The translations under genes and the position numbers were made by a program. DNA of 64,000 nt from an uncultured Veillonellaceae bacterium. Lineage in GTDB: Bacteria > Bacillota > Negativicutes > Veillonellales > Veillonellaceae. Where the stretch lies: positions 124,001-188,000 of the forward strand of contig CAMBIX010000002.1 in NCBI GenBank assembly GCA_945867815.1, written 5' to 3'. The number at the start of each line of letters is the position of its first letter. Positions within the stretch are counted from its first letter, which is position 1. Below are positions 17,916 to 24,397 of this stretch, in pieces. The notes beneath the pieces were generated by a model. That model made no database searches. It was not told where the DNA came from and saw only the letters and a program-made list of their open reading frames with translations.

Positions 17916-18352
17916 ATGACAAGAGAAAGGCAAGCTGCTGAAAAAAAGAAAATCCCTTTGCATCAATTTATACAAAAAGATGGAAAACAGCCTTAGCGAT
18001 AGCGCTGATTATTAGTGCAGCTTTGTTTATTTCCTTCGGTGTATGGTTGAAAATCAGTTCATTACATCAGGATAAACTAGAAGCTGTTGAAATATCTATG
18101 GTTACGGCACCGACCGTTTTATCTATATCCCAACCGGAAGGTGACGGGGTACATATAGGTGCTGTACGGGTTATTATTAATTTAGATGCTGATGGTAATC
18201 CGGTAGGTGCCAGTGCCGTGTCAGGACCGGCTGAATTATATGCACGTAGTGAAGCAGCTGCTATGCAGGGGTCTTTTAGCCCTAAGCGTGTTGACGGGCA
18301 GGGCGTCCCGGTGAGAGTGGCTTGGACCTTTCATTATGACCTTGCTATTTGA
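17916..18352 (+). pseudogene. tonB-family energy transducer, frameshifted
   Basis: ATG 17916 has TGGGAGG upstream and encodes a basic start (MTRERQAAEKKKIPLHQF) before stopping after 26 codons. In another frame, entered at the A-rich stretch near 17974-17979, the protein goes on with RWKTALAIALIISAALFISFGVWLK (a single membrane anchor) and a short TonB C-terminal domain (GAVRVIINLDADGNPV...QGSFSPKRVDGQGVPV). The proline-rich spacer of normal TonB is reduced. So it carries a frameshift and probably a deletion. It completes the exbB-exbD-tonB order. Confidence 0.72.
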
Positions 18353-18399
18353 TATAATGACAATATTTTTACAGGTCTTATTTATAGAAAGGGACCGTT

Positions 18400-18490
18400 A
18401 TAAATACATTTTATAAGCTTGTGTGGTCAAAAGTAAGAAACGGTTATGTAGTTACGTCTGAATTAGCCAAGAAGAGGGCTAACAGTTCAG
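18400..18490 (+). pseudogene. Autotransporter N-terminus (ESPR) remnant
   Basis: In frame from 18400 the DNA reads INTFYKLVWSKVRNGYVV and TSELAKKRANSSE. This is the extended signal peptide region found at the start of type V adhesins and is clearly related to the start of the intact adhesin at 19075. The expected start codon is ATA (18400-18402), preceded by AGAAAGGGACC. The frame runs into transposase sequence and stops at 18529-18531, so the adhesin was cut after about 30 residues. Confidence 0.7.
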
Positions 18491-18814
18491 AAACAAGTAG
18501 ACAATGGCACGGAATTCGTCAACGACCATGAACAGACAAAACGGGAGAGCCCGTTCGAAAAGGCAGTCAGGAAACAGGGGATGAAGCTGTGGAGGACGCG
18601 GCCCTATTCGCCATGGCAGAACGGCAAGGTAGAGAGAAGCCACCGGGAAGACGGGAAGATTCTGTACGGCCGCAGAATCTTCACAAGCGAGAAAGAGCTC
18701 AAGGAGCAAGTTGCAAGGCGCGAAAAGCGCTATAACAGCACGGTCAAGACATCCCTTGCATTCAAAAGCCCGAACCAAGTTGTAACAGAGTATTTCTCAC
18801 ATTCTGGTGTGTAA
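18488..18814 (+). pseudogene. DDE transposase C-terminal fragment (IS481/IS3-like)
   Basis: An open frame without a start contains VDNGTEFVND (second catalytic Asp region), then RPYSPWQNGKVERSH, which holds the catalytic Glu of the rve integrase core, and ends KSPNQVVTEYFSHSGV. About 108 codons are left of a protein usually above 300. Its GC content is visibly higher than that of flanking core genes, suggesting origin from another lineage. It is fused onto the truncated adhesin start, so insertion followed by deletion is the simplest history. Confidence 0.8.
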
Positions 18815-18834
18815 TATATGTCTTGACAATCAAG

Positions 18835-18852
18835 AACTTTTTATAAAAAGTT
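18835..18852. repeat. 18-bp perfect palindrome
   Basis: AACTTTTTATAAAAAGTT reads the same on both strands. It sits between the transposase stop and the adhesin promoter and could be the terminal part of the lost IS, a weak terminator, or an operator. Confidence 0.4.
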
Positions 18853-18864
18853 GGTACTAACCTA

Positions 18865-18893
18865 TTGACAAAAAAATACGGGGGGGGTATAAT
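18865..18893 (+). promoter_or_regulatory. Adhesin promoter with a G8 tract in the spacer
   Basis: Perfect TTGACA at 18865-18870 and perfect TATAAT at 18888-18893, 17 bp apart. The spacer contains a run of six A (seven with the last base of the -35 box) and then eight G (18880-18887). Gain or loss of one G would change the spacer to 16 or 18 bp, so slipped-strand errors could tune or switch expression of the adhesin. The transcript would start near 18900 and have a 175-nt leader. Confidence 0.75.
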
Positions 18894-19074
18894 ATTTAGG
18901 GTCATATATTAATAATTTGTATATTGAGCTGTATATCTGGTGGTAAAAGTAGAAAAGATGTAAAGATGTAAAGATAAACGAATTTTTGGTACATCGGAAT
19001 AGTTTTTACCAAAAATTATGTTGTTGAAGCATAAGAAATGTATGATGATTAGAAATGAAGAAAGGAGTTTTTTG

Positions 19075-20904
19075 TTGAATAAAGTTTACAAATTGGTTTG
19101 GTCTAAGGTGCGGAATTGTTATATGGTTGTTTCTGAACTGGCGAAAAGTTACAGCAAGAATAAATCAATGCGCAGTTCTGTTCGTAGAGGCGCATTTTTG
19201 ATGTTACTGGGAATGCTACCGATGGGAATGGTGCCGGCTGCAACCCCTGTAACCCCTAGTCAAACACACTACTATAGCGTAGAGAGCAGTTTGACGGGCG
19301 CAGGCTCCAACTACAATAACGATGGCGCTAAAGGCGAGAACGCACTGGCCGCCGGCAGCAATGCGTCTGCGCAGAAAGAATCCGTTGCGATAGGATATAT
19401 GGCGCAGGCCCAGGATGAGCGTTCCGTCGTTATTGGTAAGGAAGCAAAAACCGTGAATACGACCGATGGCGGCAGTGTAGCTATTGGTTTTGGATCGCAA
19501 GCTGGTCAAAAGGTGAATTCGGGAAGCTCGGGCCTTGCTACCGCTGTGGGAATGAACGCGAAAGCAATCGGATGGGGCAGCAGCGCCTATGGCGTAGGGG
19601 CTGAAGCACAAGACGCATGGTCTACCGCCATCGGAAATCAAGCGAAGGCAAAAGGAGTTGGCGGCACCGCAATCGGTGATAGCGCCAAAACAGGCGCAGC
19701 ATATGCGACGGCTGTTGGACTTGGCGCTGAGGCAATGGGACGTAATGCTCTGGCAGCAGGACTCCAAGCCAAAGCGAATGGCTTTTCATCTGTTGCTATT
19801 GGTGATAATGCTGTGGGCACACAAAACAATTCCGTCGTCTTGGGCGCTCACTCGACTGATAGAGCTGCAACAAAAGAAACAAAAGGCACCATCACCCTTT
19901 CTGATGGAACGACGAGAGTCTATGGAAAATTTGCTGGCACGAATCCTAACGGCGTTGTCAGCGTAGGAGCGGAAGGCAAAGAAAGACAGATTATCAATGT
20001 GGCAGCCGGAAAAATCAGTGCTGACAGTACGGATGCTGTAAACGGAAGTCAGCTCTACAGCTTGGCTAGTGAAGTCGGCAAGAATGCTGAAGATATACGA
20101 AATACGAACCGTGAAGTTGGGCGCGTCGCAAATGGCCTCAACAGGCTCGATGTGCGGGTGAACCGTGTCGGTGCTAACGCTGCAGCTCTGGCGGCTCTTC
20201 ATCCCCTGGATTTTGATCCTGATGATAAGTGGGATTTTGCCGCGGGCTATGGGAATTATAAAGATGCTCACGCGATGGCTATAGGTGCCTTCTACCAGCC
20301 TAATGGCGATATCATGTTCTCCGTAGGCGGTTCTTTTGGCGGCGGCGAAAATATGGTTAATGCCGGTCTTTCTCTTAAACTGGGACAGGGAAATCATGTG
20401 TCGAGAGCTAGAGTGGCGGTAGCTAAGGATGTATCGGAACTGAATGCTAAAGTTGCCCGCTTGGAAGAACAGAATCGGCAGCTTATGGATACGGTTTCAA
20501 AGTTAGTGGGTGTATCGGGTGAACATTTGAATGTGAACTTCCCAGATGTGCCGAAGAATCACTGGGCTTATCAGTATGTAAAATCCTTGGCGGATAGAGG
20601 GTATTTGCAGGGATATCCGGATGGTGAATTTAAAGGCGACCGTCCTATGACACGTTATGAATATGCCGCCGTTATTTATCGGGCTCTTCAGAACGGAGCT
20701 CCTGTTGATGCGGACATGGGACGATCCTTAGGGGAGTTTGGTCCGGAAATTGAAAAGGTGGCTTCGGCTGATCGTTTCCGTGTGGATCGGATTGCCGGTA
20801 AGGACAATGACCGGTATAAGATTGAACGTGTACGGGTAAATGATAAAGATGATAAGGCGCAGAATGATTTTAGAGATGTGTATGGAAGCCATATTCATAA
20901 ATAA
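19075..20904 (+). CDS. Trimeric autotransporter adhesin with C-terminal SLH domain
   Basis: 609 residues from a TTG start. I chose TTG 19075 because AAAGGAG lies seven bases upstream and it gives the canonical MNKVYKLVWSKVRN start of an extended signal peptide (ESPR, residues 1-24) with a hydrophobic core at about 38-52. Residues ~70-300 carry YadA-head repeats of the form AIG-x-x-A-x-A. A neck (DSTDAVNGSQLY, ~312-325) leads to a short coiled coil and the YadA-type beta-barrel anchor (~374-438). Unusually, a second coiled coil (~450-480) and one SLH domain (FPDVPKNHWAYQYVKSLADRGY, ~489-539) follow, which would reach the periplasm and bind peptidoglycan. GC is higher than in flanking genes, suggesting transfer. 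Confidence 0.9.
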   Translation: MNKVYKLVWSKVRNCYMVVSELAKSYSKNKSMRSSVRRGAFLMLLGMLPMGMVPAATPVTPSQTHYYSVESSLTGAGSNYNNDGAKGENALAAGSNASAQKESVAIGYMAQAQDERSVVIGKEAKTVNTTDGGSVAIGFGSQAGQKVNSGSSGLATAVGMNAKAIGWGSSAYGVGAEAQDAWSTAIGNQAKAKGVGGTAIGDSAKTGAAYATAVGLGAEAMGRNALAAGLQAKANGFSSVAIGDNAVGTQNNSVVLGAHSTDRAATKETKGTITLSDGTTRVYGKFAGTNPNGVVSVGAEGKERQIINVAAGKISADSTDAVNGSQLYSLASEVGKNAEDIRNTNREVGRVANGLNRLDVRVNRVGANAAALAALHPLDFDPDDKWDFAAGYGNYKDAHAMAIGAFYQPNGDIMFSVGGSFGGGENMVNAGLSLKLGQGNHVSRARVAVAKDVSELNAKVARLEEQNRQLMDTVSKLVGVSGEHLNVNFPDVPKNHWAYQYVKSLADRGYLQGYPDGEFKGDRPMTRYEYAAVIYRALQNGAPVDADMGRSLGEFGPEIEKVASADRFRVDRIAGKDNDRYKIERVRVNDKDDKAQNDFRDVYGSHIHK

Positions 20905-20918
20905 TGAATAGTAAATAG

Positions 20919-20953
20919 AAATGCTGAGGTGACAATTGTTGCCTCAGCATTTG
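20919..20953 (+). terminator. Hairpin after the adhesin gene
   Basis: AAATGCTGAGG pairs perfectly with CCTCAGCATTT around a 12-nt loop. It is also part of the right inverted IS end. The T run after it is short (TTTGTT), so termination may be partial on this strand. Confidence 0.6.
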
Positions 20954-20965
20954 TTATAGAACCTA
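20919..20965. mobile_element. Right inverted end of the decayed IS
   Basis: Ends TTATAGAACCTA, the exact inverse of TAGGTTCTATAA at 17347. Together the two ends bracket 3.6 kb holding the transposase scrap, the exbBD/tonB relics, the adhesin fragment, the second transposase fragment and the intact adhesin. No clear 8-bp target duplication is seen (CTTTTTTA on the left, TAATTTTG on the right). Confidence 0.6.
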
Positions 20966-21027
20966 ATTTTGCCCATTTTTGACCACTGGAAAAGTGGGCA
21001 AAAGCTAGATAATTATTTATTAAATTA

Positions 21028-21262
21028 TTAGATGACTTTTAAATTTAGCCCATTTATTTTCTCAACTAGAGCTATGCGCGCACGTTCTGATACATGAGTA
21101 TACACACTGAGCGTTGTTCTAGGTCGTGAAGGCCGACTCTGTTCATAATAGCCTTTAGAGGTACATTCATTTCAGTCAATAGACTTATATGCGTATGCCT
21201 AAAGATATGCGTTGACAGGTGTTTGCCTGCAATATGAACCTTTCTAAGTCTGCGGTTAACTC
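21028..21262 (-). pseudogene. Tyrosine integrase C-terminal remnant
   Basis: On the minus strand the DNA encodes KVHIAGKHLSTHIFRHTH, with the box II H-x-x-R-H of phage integrases, and LLTEMNVPLKAIMNRVG. After HD a one-base loss shifts the frame; the other frame continues PRTTLSVYTHVSERARIALVEK with the catalytic Tyr, ending INGLNLKVI and TAA at 21028-21030. Only about 78 codons survive of a ~370-residue protein. It marks a former integrative element, likely targeted to the tRNA-Leu at 17188. Confidence 0.75.
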
Positions 21263-21275
21263 AGAATTTTTATAA

Positions 21276-21417
21276 AGTAAAGAAAAAGAGCCACAGTAAA
21301 ATACTGTAGCTCTTTTTCTTAAGTGAATAGGTAGGTTGACACTTCTACATCTCCTAATCAGTAAAAACCTCTGGTGACGGCTGCCCGTTCCGTCCTCTGA
21401 TTCACTTATTTTCTATA
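21276..21417 (-). ncRNA. Candidate small RNA of about 140 nt
   Basis: On the minus strand a consensus promoter (21423-21451) is followed by an ORF-free segment. AAGTGAAT (plus-strand 21400-21407, inverted) and ATTCACTT (21321-21328) close a ~87-nt structure. Inside are a GACGG...CCGTC hairpin (21376-21394), a GTAG/CTAC hairpin, and an alternative AATCAG/CTGATT pairing that would compete with the closing stem. A strong terminator begins immediately afterwards. I could not match it to 6S, SRP, tmRNA or a riboswitch I know. It may be a trans-acting RNA of the island or a core small RNA. Confidence 0.6.
21280..21320 (-). terminator. Strong bidirectional terminator
   Basis: AGAAAAAGAGC-C-ACAGTA pairs with TACTGT-A-GCTCTTTTTCT, one C-A mismatch in 18 positions, loop of about 4 nt. 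It ends the candidate small RNA on the minus strand (CTTTTTCTTTACTTT) and has T-rich sequence on the plus strand as well. Confidence 0.85.
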
Positions 21418-21422
21418 ACTAC

Positions 21423-21451
21423 AGTATATATGCCTTATAACAGTTTGTCAA
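21423..21451 (-). promoter_or_regulatory. Minus-strand consensus promoter of the candidate small RNA
   Basis: Read on the minus strand: TTGACA (21451 to 21446), 17-bp spacer, TATACT (21428 to 21423). It points away from the PPC-domain gene towards the integrase remnant and has no coding gene behind it. Confidence 0.75.
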
Positions 21452-21734
21452 ACTTTATAGGACCTCCTAGATTGAGAGGGGAGAGGCAACTAGTAATAAT
21501 TAATAAAACATTGTGTTTTAAGATTATTTTAGGCAGTATGTAAGTAAGCGGGATGCTGGGCTGTGGTGTTGGTCTTGATAAAGGGGGTATTATAAAGTAG
21601 GCAAATGGGGAATTGAAAAATATTGCCAATATAACTTAGACATTTGTATTGATAGTAACACAAGAACTGACTAAAATATGGTACAATACCATGCGTAGTA
21701 ATGATTTTTGCTGGCATAGAAAGAAGCGAAATAA
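21452..21734. other. Intergenic stretch without a recognisable gene
   Basis: AT-rich and free of convincing ORFs; the short minus-strand frames here lack ribosome binding sites. GGTACAATACC at 21681-21691 may hold a -10 box (TACAAT) for the PPC-domain gene, but no good -35 is seen. Confidence 0.5.
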
Positions 21735-22178
21735 ATGAAATACAAACAATTAGGAGATAAGGTATATTTACGTGTAGATAAGGGTGAAGAAGTGGTCGCT
21801 TCCATTTGTAAGACTTGTGAAGACCTGCATATTGCGTCGGCGACCTTTCATGGTATTGGCGGATGTAGTCAGGCCATTGTAGCCACTTATATTCCAGATA
21901 AGCACGATTTTGATGACCATGTGAAGAATGGTATGTTAGAAATGACGTCTTTATTAGGTAATTTGATTCAGGAAGAATCAGGAGAGCAGATATTTCATGC
22001 TCATGCGACCTTCTCCTTTTTAGATGAAGAAGGTCAGGTTACCATGTTTGGAGGCCATCTTAAGAGCACAACCATCTTATATACCGGTGAGTTTGTTATA
22101 GAGCCAGTACAAGGTGGCATTATTCGTGATGAATGGGACTCAAAGGAGGGTATTAAGGTGTGGAAATTGCCGGACTAG
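21735..22178 (+). CDS. PPC/DUF296 domain protein
   Basis: 147 residues forming one PPC (DUF296) domain: YLRVDKGEEVVASI at the start, TFHGIGGCSQAIVATY, the His cluster FHAHATFSF and GGHLKSTTILYTGEF. The same fold occurs in plant AT-hook proteins and in free-standing bacterial proteins of unknown role that may bind a metal through the conserved histidines. It is cytoplasmic, with no signal peptide. It starts a run with the HD and PAP2 genes, each separated by 20-50 bases. Confidence 0.85.
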   Translation: MKYKQLGDKVYLRVDKGEEVVASICKTCEDLHIASATFHGIGGCSQAIVATYIPDKHDFDDHVKNGMLEMTSLLGNLIQEESGEQIFHAHATFSFLDEEGQVTMFGGHLKSTTILYTGEFVIEPVQGGIIRDEWDSKEGIKVWKLPD

Positions 22179-22227
22179 TAGACGCTTTTTAGTCTTATTT
22201 ATACGTTTTATATAGGGAGATTATATA

Positions 22228-22716
22228 ATGACTACAGTAGACCAAGTATTGGATGCGATGATAACTTATTATGGGCCAGATGCTAGACGGATTAATCATT
22301 TCTTAAAGGTATATGGTTTTGCTAAACAAATTGCTGCCCAAGAAGGGGTTGATGGGTATACGCAAGAGCTTGTAGAGATAACAGGTCTTACTCATGATAT
22401 AGGGATAAAAATAGCTGAAGAAAAATACCAGAGCGCGGCAGGAAAATATCAAGAACAAGAAGGGCCAGCAGAAGCTAAGAAGATGCTACAAGCTTTGCAT
22501 GTGGATGATAAAATGATTGAAGATATTTGCTATATTATTGGTCATCATCATACTTATACACATATAGATACCCTAGCTTATCAGATTATTGTGGAAGCTG
22601 ATTTTGTGGTAAATGCCTTTGAAGATGGCTTAAGTAAGGAAGCTATTCAAAAGGTATATGATAGAATTTTTAAGACAGCATCAGGTAAGCAGTTGCTTAA
22701 GGGACTTTATTTATAA
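22228..22716 (+). CDS. HD-domain phosphohydrolase-like protein
   Basis: 162 residues. The HD motif is LTHDIGIKIAEEK, with a preceding His in RRINHFLKVYGFA and a later cluster GHHHTYTHIDTL, giving the four to five metal ligands of the HD superfamily. Members hydrolyse phosphate esters or nucleotides. The substrate is unknown. GGGAGATTATATA precedes ATG 22228. It lies between the PPC protein and a PAP2 phosphatase. Confidence 0.85.
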   Translation: MTTVDQVLDAMITYYGPDARRINHFLKVYGFAKQIAAQEGVDGYTQELVEITGLTHDIGIKIAEEKYQSAAGKYQEQEGPAEAKKMLQALHVDDKMIEDICYIIGHHHTYTHIDTLAYQIIVEADFVVNAFEDGLSKEAIQKVYDRIFKTASGKQLLKGLYL

Positions 22717-22736
22717 AATAGGGATAGGGTGAGGAT

Positions 22737-23318
22737 ATGTTATTAGCCGGATTGGATTATCAATGGTTTGTGAGTATTAACAGTATAGCAGGGGCTAGTC
22801 AAGTACTTGATATGTTGATGGTTTTGATTACAAAAGTAGGTGTCGCGGTCCCTGTTATTTATTTATTGTATTTATGGTTTAGTGGTCGGCAAGGAGAAGA
22901 GCGCTTCTTAAACCGGCGATTAGCTTTGGTGGCGGTTGTAGCTTGTGTCGTAGCCTTTATTATTGATTACTTCTTAGGCTTAGCTTGGTATCGGAACCGG
23001 CCATTTGTTGATCATCAGGTAGTGTTACTAGTTAAGCATGCGGCGAATAGCTCCTTCCCGTCGAATCATGCGGCAGGTGCCTTTGCTATTGCTATTTCTG
23101 TTTGGGCTTCATCGCGTCGTCGCTGGGCTGGATTTTTTCTCTTCTTATGGGCGATTGTTATTGGGTTCTCACGTATCTTTGTAGGTGTTCATTATCCAAC
23201 AGATGTTATGGCTGGTTTTGTCGTAGCTCTTGTATCTACCTTTATTGCTTATATTTTGCGTCCGGTTATTGTTCGTTACTTGGGTCGATTCCTAGGTCGC
23301 CCCCATAAGAATAGTTAA
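22737..23318 (+). CDS. PAP2-family membrane phosphatase (BcrC-like undecaprenyl-PP phosphatase)
   Basis: 193 residues with about five membrane helices. The three PAP2 catalytic blocks are present: WYRNRPFVDH, SSFPSNHAAG and SRIFVGVHYPTDV. Size and arrangement match BcrC/YbjG, which recycle undecaprenyl pyrophosphate for peptidoglycan and LPS synthesis at the outer face of the inner membrane; other lipid phosphatases share these motifs. GTGAGGAT precedes ATG 22737, and a terminator follows the stop. Confidence 0.85.
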   Translation: MLLAGLDYQWFVSINSIAGASQVLDMLMVLITKVGVAVPVIYLLYLWFSGRQGEERFLNRRLALVAVVACVVAFIIDYFLGLAWYRNRPFVDHQVVLLVKHAANSSFPSNHAAGAFAIAISVWASSRRRWAGFFLFLWAIVIGFSRIFVGVHYPTDVMAGFVVALVSTFIAYILRPVIVRYLGRFLGRPHKNS

Positions 23319-23325
23319 TGGGATT

Positions 23326-23371
23326 AGCTCATAGTTATTAGAAATAAATTTGATAACTATGGGCTTTTTTA
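23326..23371 (+). terminator. Terminator after the PAP2 gene
   Basis: A 15-bp stem (AGCTCATAGTTATTA with TGATAACTATGGGCT, two G-U pairs) around a 10-nt loop, followed by TTTTTT. Confidence 0.9.
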
Positions 23372-23432
23372 TTTTAAGTAAATACAGTACAATAATAAAG
23401 ATATAGAATTGTACTGAAAGTGAGTTAATAGG

Positions 23433-24146
23433 ATGAAACGATTAAAAATGACAACAGCTAATAAGATTCGTTTATTTGTAACTGTTGTTTGCGTACTCTT
23501 GTTATATCTTGGCTATTTAGAATGTCCTGTCTTTTATCAGGATATGTGGAAAATTTTGAGTACAGGTGATATTCAATTAATTGCACAGATTATTCAGGGC
23601 TATGGGAATATGGCCATTGTCATTGCCTTTGTTATTTGTGTGTTTATTAATGCGGCTGGTGTTTTTCCGGCTATTATCTTTTCTGTAGCTAATGGGCTCT
23701 TGTTTGGCCTTGTACCAGGAATTTTATTGTCTTGGATTGGTGAAACAGTTGGCGTCGTTATTAGTTTCTTAATTATGCGGGCTTATTTTCGAGAAGGCGC
23801 AGAAAAGCTTATTAAAAAGCATCCCTTTTTAATGAAGGTGGATGATTTTAGCGGTAAAAATGGGCTAGAAACGATGATTTTTGCTCGAGCTATTCCTTAT
23901 ATGCCATCAGGGCTAATTACAGCCTTAGGGGCTCTTAGTCAGATTAGTCTAAAAGATTATGTTATTGCTAATTTAATAGGGAAGTTTCCATCAACGGCTT
24001 TTGAAGTGTTTGTAGGGCATGATGCGGTTATGCTTAAACAAAATTTAACACGGTTTACTATATTAGTCGTAGGCGGTACGATTGTCTATATCATTATTTG
24101 GCAGTTGTATAAAAAGCATAAGCAAAAGAAGAGTCAAGAAGGATAA
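23433..24146 (+). CDS. VTT-domain (TVP38/TMEM64/DedA-like) membrane protein
   Basis: 237 residues with an N-terminal membrane helix and a central VTT domain. GVFPAIIFSVANGLLFGLVPG and FARAIPYMPSGLITALGAL are the family's paired re-entrant motifs with conserved Gly/Pro/Arg. Related DedA and TVP38 proteins move phospholipids or undecaprenyl phosphate across the membrane. The basic tail YKKHKQKKSQEG is cytoplasmic. Being next to a PAP2 phosphatase, a role in lipid carrier recycling is plausible but unproven. Confidence 0.85.
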   Translation: MKRLKMTTANKIRLFVTVVCVLLLYLGYLECPVFYQDMWKILSTGDIQLIAQIIQGYGNMAIVIAFVICVFINAAGVFPAIIFSVANGLLFGLVPGILLSWIGETVGVVISFLIMRAYFREGAEKLIKKHPFLMKVDDFSGKNGLETMIFARAIPYMPSGLITALGALSQISLKDYVIANLIGKFPSTAFEVFVGHDAVMLKQNLTRFTILVVGGTIVYIIIWQLYKKHKQKKSQEG

Positions 24147-24208
24147 GAAAGCTAGATGAAAATATATTAAATTAAGGGGGAGAGGTTAGGTACTTTTCTT
24201 TCCATTGG

Positions 24209-24241
24209 ATGACTGCACTAGATTTAGGCAGTCATTTTTTA
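24209..24241 (+). terminator. Terminator after the VTT gene
   Basis: ATGACTGC pairs with GCAGTCAT across an 11-nt loop and is followed by TTTTTT. Confidence 0.8.
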
Positions 24242-24397
24242 TTTTAATAGGACATCATTATCTTATATGGATACCATAATAAATTTTTATAGCAAATTTA
24301 TAAAATAGACCTGATTTTCGCATCTTTTATGATACAATAGATAAAGAACGTTTATTTCGTTCTCATAATAGATATATTTTGAAAGTAGGTGTTTTAT

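Noticed and set aside
19786-20397. 203-codon ORF on the minus strand
   Set aside because: It lies fully antisense to the adhesin, has no ribosome binding site, and is Ser/Ile/Arg-rich as expected from the complement of repeated YadA-head codons. The 183-codon frame at 19216-19767 is rejected for the same reason.
17341-20973. Target-site duplication of the IS-bounded segment
   Set aside because: The eight bases outside the left end (CTTTTTTA) and right end (TAATTTTG) do not match, so no duplication can be claimed.
21290-21420. SRP RNA or 6S RNA identity for the candidate small RNA
   Set aside because: ACGGAACGGGCAGCC looks slightly like the SRP tip, but the symmetric loop residues are missing, and the large central bubble of 6S RNA is not evident.
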